From: Dysgonamonadaceae bacterium
GTDB taxonomy: Bacteria; Bacteroidota; Bacteroidia; Bacteroidales; Azobacteroidaceae
DNA length: 5,824 nucleotides
Assembly: GCA_031255425.1 (NCBI GenBank)
Contig: JAIRSN010000063.1
Location: 1 to 5,824 of the forward strand
Direction of reading: 5' to 3'
A model generated the notes under the pieces. That model was not told where the DNA came from, did no database searches, and saw only the letters and a list, made by a program, of their open reading frames with translations. This document shows positions 1 through 5,658 of the stretch, piece by piece. The translations under genes and the position numbers were made by a program. Position 1 is the first letter of the stretch; each line of letters opens with the position of its first letter.

Positions 1-2
1 TT

Positions 3-194
3 AACAGAACTAACGCATTATCCATGACAAGAAATATACTGACAGGAGTCTTTCTCAAAAAACAGTTTCAAAAAGCGATCAAAGCTTTTGATGACAATGT
101 CTATAGAACCAGAGAAATCACTCGCCCCGGCAGAAGTGTCGAACGAAAGCAAAGACCGAAGAAGCTCTACTCCATGAATTATAAACGATTATGA
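3..194 (+). CDS. Possible C-terminal fragment of an unrecognised basic protein, cut by the left window edge
   Basis: One forward frame is open from the left edge to a TGA at 192-194. If it belongs to a larger gene, only the last 63 residues are visible; an internal ATG at 24 would give a 56-residue protein instead. The peptide is strongly basic and hydrophilic, with a Lys/Arg-rich end (RKQRPKKLYSMNYKRL at the C-terminus), no membrane segment and no motif I can assign. Its codons (frequent AGA for Arg, AT-rich third positions) differ from the two GC-rich genes downstream, so it could be acquired DNA, the tail of a mobile-element protein, or simply a chance open frame. No function is proposed. 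Coding status is uncertain because the frame is short and its start lies outside the window. Confidence 0.3.
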   Translation, partial: NRTNALSMTRNILTGVFLKKQFQKAIKAFDDNVYRTREITRPGRSVERKQRPKKLYSMNYKRL

Positions 195-223
195 CAATTG
201 CTTAACTAAACGACATTGCATTA

Positions 224-258
224 TACATATAGGTATAAGATGATGATAATCCGCAGCC
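224..258 (-). repeat. AT-rich intergenic repeat, inverted copy left of the operon
   Basis: Read on the minus strand, this segment matches 5548-5579 on the plus strand. By eye about 27 of 32 aligned bases are identical, with one extra ATC triplet on this side. The shared core is CTGCG-N-ATTATCATC followed by TACCTATAT. The copy lies in the opposite orientation to those downstream of the operon. It has no start codon or reading frame of note. Its AT-rich end points away from the operon and its GC side toward it, as at the right-hand copy. Whether it is a genome-wide repeat family or specific to this locus cannot be told from one window. Confidence 0.6.
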
Positions 259-294
259 AAGCAGATACACCGTACTCTTTAAAATTATAAAAGA

Positions 295-329
295 CACTGC
301 GTGTCCGGCGCCCGCCGGAGGACGCTGTG
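295..329 (+). terminator. GC-rich hairpin, possible terminator of the upstream gene
   Basis: The arms 295-309 and 314-329 pair as CAC/GTG, a T-T mismatch, GCGT/ACGC, a small G versus GG bulge, then TCCGGC/GCCGGA, around a GCCC loop. A T-rich stretch follows, but it starts about 8 bases after the stem (TTTTT near 338-342), so this is not a textbook intrinsic terminator. It lies about 100 bases past the stop at 194 and upstream of the predicted promoter of the receptor gene, which fits transcriptional insulation. It could equally be a structural part of the repeat element next to it. Confidence 0.4.
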
Positions 330-371
330 ATATGACATTTTTATTTATTTATTAAATATAATATACGGGAT

Positions 372-403
372 ATTGTTTTTTCATTTTTGTTTTCCTAATT
401 TTG
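372..403 (+). promoter_or_regulatory. Bacteroidota-type promoter for the receptor-lipoprotein operon
   Basis: TAATTTTG at 396-403 fits the Bacteroides -7 consensus TAnnTTTG exactly. ATTG at 372-375 matches three of four bases of the -33 TTTG element, with a 20-base spacer, inside the usual range. Transcription would begin about 5-8 bases after 403, leaving a leader of roughly 50 bases before the ATG at 461. The region is AT-rich and lies just upstream of the first gene. No operator or sigma/anti-sigma gene is visible nearby. The assignment rests on consensus matching only. Confidence 0.55.
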
Positions 404-460
404 AGAAGAATTTTATAGCAATATGCTAATATGTTATCGTTTAATTTATTGAAAGTGGTG

Positions 461-3190
461 ATGAAAAAGCAACTTATTTTTCTTTTCTTTTTTGCCTGCC
501 TGCCGGGGTTTTCCCAGAATACTTCTTTGCAGGGTGTGCTGCTTGATGCGGTGTCGAATGAACCTGCCGGAAATGTTCCGGTGTGGGTCAAGGACCGGGA
601 CCTTCGTACGAGTTCGGAAGCGGACGGTTCGTTTTATCTGGAGAATGTGCCTGCCGGTGACCTGGTGCTGGTGATTGAACCGCCGGCGACGCGGGCGATC
701 GAGTTTCCGGTGAATGTGGTTCTTTACCGGGCGAATGATGTCGGGACGGTTTATCTCGCTCCGCCGTCGAATGGCTTTGTCAACCGGGGAGACCTGCTGC
801 TGATTGAAGAGCAGGCGGTGGATGAGGATTCGGAGTTGGGGGATTACAATGTCTCTTCCCTGATGACTTCGTCCAATGATGTGTATGTGTCCAATGCGGC
901 GTACAACTTCTCGGCGGTGCGTTTCCGCTTGCGGGGCTACGAAAACCGGTATTCGGACGTCTATATTAATGGGGTGAATTTCAATGACCCGGAAAAAGGG
1001 AATTTCAGTTACGGGCTGATCGGCGGGTTGAATGATGCGACCCGGTCGAAAGATGTGGTCAACTTTTACCAGCCGTCGTCCTACTCTTTCGGGCAGATCG
1101 GCGGGGCGACGAATATCCGTACCGGGGCTGCCGATTTTGCGCCGGGCGGCAGGACGAGCCTGGTCTACACCAACCGCTCCTACAAACTGCGGGCGCTGGC
1201 GACGGTTTCCACCGGGCTGATGAACAACGGCTGGGCGGTCACCGGGGCGTTGGGCTACCGCTGGGCGGACGAGGGTTTTATCGAGGGCACTTTCTACAAC
1301 AGCCTGGGCTACTTCCTGTCCGTGGAGAAGGTGTTCGACACGAGGCACCGCCTCTCGCTGACGGTCCTGGGCTCGCCTGCGCAGCGGGCGCAACAGTCGC
1401 CGAACCTGCAGGAGACCTGCGACTTGCTGGACGATAACTACTACAACTCCTACTGGGGCTGGCAGGACGGGAAGAAGCGGAACTCCCGCGTGATTACGAG
1501 TTTCGAGCCTTCTGCCGTGCTTTCCCACCGGTTTCAACTGAGCCGGGATACCCGCCTGACTACCGGGCTGGGTTTCAAATACAGCCTTTACGGGGGAACC
1601 CGCCTGAACTGGTACGACAGTGCCGACCCGCGCCCGGATTATTACCGTTACCTCCCCAGTTACCAGACGGTTCCGGAGATGAAGGAGGATTACACCGCGC
1701 GCTGGACCGGCAAGCAAGCCGGGCTGATCCAGGTCGACTGGGACCGCCTCTACCGCCTCAATGCCCTCAACAAGCTGGAGGGCAACGGCAATGCTTCGTA
1801 TATGGTGGAGGAACGCCACAACGACCAACTGGTTTACAGCCTGAGTTCGGTCCTGAATACGAACCTGAACAAAGAAATCGCGCTGACCGCCGGCGTGGAG
1901 GCGTCCATCACCAGGGGGATGCACTACAAGACGGTGAGCGACCTGTTGGGCGGCGATTATTTTCTGGACATCGACCAGTTTGCCCAGCGGGATTTGTCCG
2001 GCGATTTCGATTTCCGGCAAAACGATATGAACCGTCCCAACCGCGAGGCGGTGAAGGGCGACCGCTTCGGGTACGACTACGATGTGCATGTCCATTCCGC
2101 CAACGCCTGGTTGCAGAACACGCACCGCTACCGCCGCTGGGACCTGTACTACGGATTCAAAACCGGCTACACCTCGTTCTTCCGGTACGGAAATATGCGG
2201 AACGGACGCGCCCCCGGTAATTCCTGCGGAAAAGGACAGGTGCATACCTTTGTGACCCAGTCGTCCAAGCTCGGTTTGACCTACAAACTCAGCGGGCAAC
2301 ACCTGTTTTCGGGGAATGTTTCGTACAGCACCCTCCCGCCGCTGGCTTCGAAAGCCTACCGGTCGATTAATATCAAGGACGATGCCGTCAACGGCTTGAC
2401 TGCCGAACGGGTCTTTTCCGCCGACCTGTCCTACGACTTGTCTACGCCGGTTTTCCGGGGACGGCTGTCGGTTTTCCACACCAATTTCTACGACCAGACC
2501 AACACGACCTATTATTACAGCAACTACGAAGGCGGGAATACGTTTGTGAATTATTCGCTTTCGGGCATCAACAAAATGTACCGGGGCATCGAGATGGGGC
2601 TGGAAGCCAGGCTGAACGCGATGATTACGCTCTCGTTTGCCGGTACGCTGGCGGAATATATTTACACCAACCGCCCGGAAGGAACCGAGTCGTTCGAGAA
2701 CGGGCTGAGCGAAGATTACACGGAAACCGTTTACCTGAAGAACTTCCACGTGGGGGGCACGCCGCAAACCGCCGGCACGTTCGGGGTACACGGCTTTTAC
2801 GACTATTGGTTCTTCGACCTCAATGTCAACGGATTCGACCGGATCTATCCCGATGTTTCGCCCAGCCGCAGGACGGAACGCGCCATCGACTTCCTTGCCG
2901 ATACCCCGGAGGAAAAAGCGGAGATGGTCCGGCAAATCGCTTACCAGGAGCGGTTCGACGGCGGGGTGACGGTGGATGTGTCCATCGGCAAGTCGTTGCG
3001 GTTGAACCGGAAGTATACGCTCAATATCAATTGCCAGTTTAATAATATTCTCAACAACACCCGTATCAGGAGCAACGGATTTGAACAAAGCCGTTTCGAT
3101 TATGTGTCGAACAATGTGAATAAATTCCCCAGCAAATATTATTATGCACAAGGGTTTAACTTTTTCCTGATGGCAGGTTTGCGTTTTTAA
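461..3190 (+). CDS. TonB-dependent receptor-like outer-membrane protein with carboxypeptidase-regulatory-like N-domain
   Basis: Predicted outer-membrane beta barrel importing an unknown ligand with energy from TonB/ExbBD. I chose the ATG at 461 over the in-frame ATG at 431 because it opens directly on a signal peptide (MKKQLIFLFFFACLPGFSQ, cleavage probably near residue 18). That gives 909 aa. Residues about 22-75 form a carboxypeptidase-regulatory-like beta sandwich (QGVLLDAVSNEPAGNVPV, then DGSFYLENVPAG). Residues about 125-225 are the plug, with FRLRGYENRYSDVYINGVNFND, GGLNDATR and SFGQIGGATNI as landmarks. From about 230 onward comes a Tyr/Phe/Asn-rich barrel ending in the aromatic C-terminus AGLRF, a usual outer-membrane assembly signal. 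I see no clear TonB box; the acidic stretch at residues 110-125 is where one would be expected. No STN domain is present. The length fits the family. No SusD partner follows; a DUF5689/DUF6359 lipoprotein starts 25 bases later. Family call is firm; substrate is unknown. Confidence 0.93.
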   Translation: MKKQLIFLFFFACLPGFSQNTSLQGVLLDAVSNEPAGNVPVWVKDRDLRTSSEADGSFYLENVPAGDLVLVIEPPATRAIEFPVNVVLYRANDVGTVYLAPPSNGFVNRGDLLLIEEQAVDEDSELGDYNVSSLMTSSNDVYVSNAAYNFSAVRFRLRGYENRYSDVYINGVNFNDPEKGNFSYGLIGGLNDATRSKDVVNFYQPSSYSFGQIGGATNIRTGAADFAPGGRTSLVYTNRSYKLRALATVSTGLMNNGWAVTGALGYRWADEGFIEGTFYNSLGYFLSVEKVFDTRHRLSLTVLGSPAQRAQQSPNLQETCDLLDDNYYNSYWGWQDGKKRNSRVITSFEPSAVLSHRFQLSRDTRLTTGLGFKYSLYGGTRLNWYDSADPRPDYYRYLPSYQTVPEMKEDYTARWTGKQAGLIQVDWDRLYRLNALNKLEGNGNASYMVEERHNDQLVYSLSSVLNTNLNKEIALTAGVEASITRGMHYKTVSDLLGGDYFLDIDQFAQRDLSGDFDFRQNDMNRPNREAVKGDRFGYDYDVHVHSANAWLQNTHRYRRWDLYYGFKTGYTSFFRYGNMRNGRAPGNSCGKGQVHTFVTQSSKLGLTYKLSGQHLFSGNVSYSTLPPLASKAYRSINIKDDAVNGLTAERVFSADLSYDLSTPVFRGRLSVFHTNFYDQTNTTYYYSNYEGGNTFVNYSLSGINKMYRGIEMGLEARLNAMITLSFAGTLAEYIYTNRPEGTESFENGLSEDYTETVYLKNFHVGGTPQTAGTFGVHGFYDYWFFDLNVNGFDRIYPDVSPSRRTERAIDFLADTPEEKAEMVRQIAYQERFDGGVTVDVSIGKSLRLNRKYTLNINCQFNNILNNTRIRSNGFEQSRFDYVSNNVNKFPSKYYYAQGFNFFLMAGLRF

Positions 3191-3215
3191 TTACAAGAAA
3201 TAAAATTAATTCAAT

Positions 3216-5327
3216 ATGAAAACACTAAGAAAATCTATTCTGTTTATATTTACCATCCTTTTCGCCGCCGCTTGCGACCGCGAATTTGATGCGCCTCCTT
3301 TTGAAACGCCGCACTATGCCGGCGAAGCCAACACCACGATTCAAGCCCTGAAAGACCGGTACCGGGGGCAAGCCCTGGCGGAAATTACCGACGACCTGGT
3401 GATCCGCGGCAGGGTGGTGGCGAACGATGTATCGGGCAATATCTACAAGCAAATCCAGTTGCAGGACTCTACGGCAGGCATTTGCATCAGCATCGACCGC
3501 GACGGACTGTCCGGCGATTTGCGGGTCGGGCAAGAAGTTTTTATCGAACTGAAAGGGCTGTATTTCGGTCATTACAACGGCTATCCGCAGTTGGGCTACA
3601 CGTATCTCAACGAAAATACGAAGCAGGAAGGCATCGGGCGGGTTGCCTGGGAGTTTTTCAAGGCACGGGCGCACCTGAACGGCTTTCCGGCGCCTGACCA
3701 GGTGGTTCCCCAGGCGTTTGCCAAGATCGCCGACCTCGGCGCGGCAGACGTGGGCAAGCTGGTGACGGTTTCGAACGTGCGGTTCGAGCAGGGCGGGCTG
3801 GAGCCGTTTGCGGTTCCGGCGGCGGGCAACCGGGTGCAGACGGAGAGCAAGTTGCTGCTGTCGGCCGACGCCAACGCCACGGCAACCCTGACCGCCCGGA
3901 ACAGCAGCGCCGCGGACTTTGCTTCCCAAATCATGCCCGCGGGCGTGGGGAGCGTCACCGGCGTTTTCTCCGTCTACGTCAACAACCGGGGCGAAAGCAC
4001 CTACCAGATCACCTTCCGCGATTCCTTAGATTGCCATCCCTCGCGCTTTGCAGCCGGTGCCGGCAACGGAAGCCGGGAAATGCCGTGGTCGATTGCTTAT
4101 GCTTTGGAAAACCGGGCGGAAACGCTGTCCGGCTGGGTGGAAGGATACATCGTCGGTGCGGTGGCTCCGGGCATCTCGGCGGACAACCCGGTGAAGGGCA
4201 ACGAGGGGCTGTCGTTTGCCGCGCCGTTTATGAACCATGCCGTGGTGTTGGCGGAATCCGCCTCTGTCCGCGACTATACGCAGGTGGTGGTCGTTCCCTT
4301 GCCCTCCGGTTCGGCGGCACGGGCGGGCATCAACCTGTCGGATCATGCCGGCAACCTGGGTAAGAAGCTGAAGGTGAACGGGACATCCGGCGCGCAGTTC
4401 GGCATTGCCGGGTGGAACTTCGAAAAGGGTACCGCCGGCGAGTTTGTGCTGGAACAGGCGGCTCCCGGTGCCGGCGACGGCTCGGCGGACAGTCCTTACA
4501 GCGTGGCGCAGGCGCAGGCGCGGCAGGGCGAAACGGCGAAATGGGTCAAGGGATTTATTGTGGGCGGCGTGGTGACGAACCCCGACGTGACCTCCATCGG
4601 GTCGAACGGCGATGTGGTTTTCGGCGCGGCAGGCATCCGGTCGACTTCCGTCTTGATTGCCGATTCCAAGGATGTGACCGATTATACGCAATGTGTGGTG
4701 GTGAAGTTGAACGACGGCGAAATCAATCCTTCCGGTATGCGCGACGCGGTCAACCTGTCGGCTAATCCGGGCAACCTGCACCGGGAACTGCGGGTGCAGG
4801 GGTCGCTCAGCAAGTATTTCGGCATTGCGGGCGTCCGCGAGGTCACGGCTTTCCGGATAGGGGAGGGCGGTACCGATCCGGGCACTGATCCGGGCACTGA
4901 TCCCGGCACCGATCCGGGTACGGGCGCCGGCTCGGCTTCCGACAATCCGTATTCGGTGGCGCAGGGGATTGCGAACCAGAAGGCTGGCAATACCACGCAC
5001 TCCTGGACGAAAGGATATATTGTGGGCGCGGTGAATAGTGGGGCGACTACTATTTCAAGTCCAGCTGATTATAAACTTGGGGTGCCTTCCGGCTGGGACA
5101 GTCCGACGAATGTGATTATCGCGGATTCGCCTGCCGAAACGAATATTGACAAGTGTATTGTGGTGAATCTGCCGTCGGGCAAACCGTTGCGTACACAGGT
5201 GAACCTGCTGGATAATCCCGGGAATTATGGCAAGGTGCTGACCGTGGAGGGGGTCCTCCGGACGTATTTTGGTAAGCCGGGGTTGAGGGATTCTGCCGGC
5301 GGGGAGACGGATTTCATCCTGGAGTAA
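3216..5327 (+). CDS. Surface lipoprotein with a DUF5689-like domain and three DUF6359-like repeats
   Basis: 703 aa. Residues 1-20 are a lipoprotein signal (MKTLRKSILFIFTILFAAAC) with the lipidated Cys at 20; the acidic-rich residues after it (DREFD) resemble Bacteroidota surface-export signals. Residues about 38-272 are DUF5689-like: TIQALK, VIRGRVVANDVSGNIYK, IQLQDSTAGICISID, VGQEVFIELKGLYFG. Three related modules of about 130 aa follow, at roughly 283-412, 421-549 and 573-702. Each has a P(W/Y)S(I/V)A start, W-(V/T)-(E/K)-G-(Y/F)-IVG, a hydrophobic strand ending in (A/I)(D/E)S, (I/V)NL-N4-GN and F-G-x-x-G near the end, matching DUF6359. A (TDPG)4 linker separates modules 2 and 3. The strand patterns suggest OB-like barrels, which is inference. 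The start is 25 bases after the receptor stop, with an AT-rich gap and no Shine-Dalgarno, so co-transcription is likely. Probably the receptor's ligand-binding partner; ligand unknown. I see no catalytic motif. Confidence 0.88.
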   Translation: MKTLRKSILFIFTILFAAACDREFDAPPFETPHYAGEANTTIQALKDRYRGQALAEITDDLVIRGRVVANDVSGNIYKQIQLQDSTAGICISIDRDGLSGDLRVGQEVFIELKGLYFGHYNGYPQLGYTYLNENTKQEGIGRVAWEFFKARAHLNGFPAPDQVVPQAFAKIADLGAADVGKLVTVSNVRFEQGGLEPFAVPAAGNRVQTESKLLLSADANATATLTARNSSAADFASQIMPAGVGSVTGVFSVYVNNRGESTYQITFRDSLDCHPSRFAAGAGNGSREMPWSIAYALENRAETLSGWVEGYIVGAVAPGISADNPVKGNEGLSFAAPFMNHAVVLAESASVRDYTQVVVVPLPSGSAARAGINLSDHAGNLGKKLKVNGTSGAQFGIAGWNFEKGTAGEFVLEQAAPGAGDGSADSPYSVAQAQARQGETAKWVKGFIVGGVVTNPDVTSIGSNGDVVFGAAGIRSTSVLIADSKDVTDYTQCVVVKLNDGEINPSGMRDAVNLSANPGNLHRELRVQGSLSKYFGIAGVREVTAFRIGEGGTDPGTDPGTDPGTDPGTGAGSASDNPYSVAQGIANQKAGNTTHSWTKGYIVGAVNSGATTISSPADYKLGVPSGWDSPTNVIIADSPAETNIDKCIVVNLPSGKPLRTQVNLLDNPGNYGKVLTVEGVLRTYFGKPGLRDSAGGETDFILE
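4872..4919 (+). repeat. 12-bp coding tandem repeat encoding a (TDPG)4 linker
   Basis: Four in-frame 12-base units (pattern ACY GAT CCS GGY) encode Thr-Asp-Pro-Gly four times, lipoprotein residues 553-568. They form a flexible proline/glycine linker between the second and third DUF6359-like modules. The period is a multiple of three, so gain or loss of units would change linker length without breaking the frame. Units differ only at silent positions. Confidence 0.9.
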
Positions 5328-5368
5328 TCATCCTGTACCTATATATATAATGAATAATATGGTAAAAG
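5327..5368 (+). repeat. AT-rich intergenic repeat, copy 1, starting at the lipoprotein stop codon
   Basis: Starts at the last base of the TAA stop with ATCATCCTGTACCTATATAT and continues to TGAATAATATGGTAAAAG at 5351-5368. The first part recurs at 5559-5583; the last 18 bases recur at 5639-5656 with one difference. The element therefore abuts the gene's 3' end directly. It has no coding potential. A short TCATCCTG duplicate also sits just inside the gene at 5314-5321. Confidence 0.65.
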
Positions 5369-5445
5369 AGGTTGCATCTCTTACTTATAAGGTTAAATTA
5401 AATAGATTGATATTCTCTTGGGATAGCAACCTCTATACCATATTA
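5355..5445. repeat. Long imperfect inverted repeat downstream of the operon
   Basis: The left arm 5355-5375 (TAATATGGTAAAAGAGGTTG plus C) is complementary to the right arm 5426-5445 (GCAACCTCTATACCATATTA) except for one bulged base and one mismatch, enclosing a 50-base AT-rich loop. It could fold in the 3' untranslated RNA as a stabilising stem, or be the ends of a very small mobile repeat. No T-tract follows the right arm, so it is not a classical terminator. The loop contains a CTTATAAG palindrome. Confidence 0.6.
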
Positions 5446-5472
5446 TATAGATTGAAATCCGACGCGCGCGTG

Positions 5473-5533
5473 GGGTCGGGTAATCCGGGTACAGTTTCCC
5501 GGGGCGAGTGCCCCGGGCTGGGTTATTCGACCC
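5473..5533 (+). other. Strongly folded GC-rich element, possible structured 3' RNA
   Basis: Outer stem: 5473-5486 (GGGTCGGGTAATCC) pairs with 5520-5533 (GGGTTATTCGACCC) over 14 continuous positions if three G-U wobbles are allowed on plus-strand RNA. Inner hairpin: CCCGGGGC at 5498-5505 and GCCCCGGG at 5510-5517, a perfect 8-bp stem with a GAGT loop. An 11-base versus 2-base internal loop separates the two stems. An alternative hairpin, GACCC/GGGTC at 5529-5543, would use the same 3' strand and excludes the outer stem. The wobbles would be mismatches on minus-strand RNA, favouring a plus-strand transcript. No poly-T follows. It may act as a 3' stabiliser or attenuator, or be a palindromic DNA element; I match it to no known RNA family. 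Confidence 0.5.
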
Positions 5534-5547
5534 TTTCGGGGTCCGGC

Positions 5548-5583
5548 GACTGCGTATTATCATCCTGTACCTATATATATATA
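5548..5583 (+). repeat. AT-rich intergenic repeat, copy 2
   Basis: GACTGCGTATTATCATCCTG followed by TACCTATATATATATA. It shares its 5' part with the inverted copy at 224-258 and its ATCATCCTGTACC core with copy 1 at 5327. It directly follows the GC-rich folded element at 5473-5533, giving a GC-hairpin plus AT-tail arrangement that mirrors the one left of the operon. Noncoding. Confidence 0.65.
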
Positions 5584-5612
5584 AGGTGTAATGAAACATC
5601 CGGGCATGTATC

Positions 5613-5656
5613 ATCATCCTATATCCTATTATATAGATTGAATAATATAGTAAAAG
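5613..5656 (+). repeat. AT-rich intergenic repeat, copy 3, next to the tandem array
   Basis: Begins ATCATCCTATATCC and ends TTGAATAATATAGTAAAAG, so it carries both halves seen in copy 1, with a variant middle. Its middle, TATTATATAGATTGAA (5627-5642), is identical to 5441-5456. It stops two bases before the first unit of the 42-bp tandem array. Noncoding. Confidence 0.6.
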
Positions 5657-5658
5657 TC

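Noticed and set aside
431..460. Upstream in-frame ATG at 431 as the start of the receptor
   Set aside because: It would put ten extra residues (MLSFNLLKVV) ahead of a standard MKKQ signal peptide and shorten the leader to about 20 bases; the ATG at 461 gives a normal signal peptide.
446..3151. A 901-codon open frame on the minus strand, fully antisense to the receptor gene
   Set aside because: Its codons are exact reverse complements of the receptor codons, so it stays open simply because the gene avoids TTA, CTA and TCA. The translated product is Arg/Val/His/Pro-rich with no signal, domain or repeat logic, while the plus strand has clear family motifs.
461..3190. Canonical SusC/SusD polysaccharide utilisation pair
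   Set aside because: The receptor has a SusC-like N-terminal domain and plug, but the next gene lacks SusD-type helical repeat features and instead shows DUF5689/DUF6359 patterns. No glycoside hydrolase or sensor gene is present in the window.
4026..5000. Minus-strand open frames opposite the lipoprotein gene (also 3225-3929)
   Set aside because: Same codon-bias effect in the complementary phase. The products are low-information Arg-rich sequences with no homology that I recognise.
5498..5517. Intrinsic terminator for the operon at the perfect GC-rich hairpin
   Set aside because: No run of T follows the stem, which instead continues into further pairing sequence, so it was reported as a structured element rather than a terminator.
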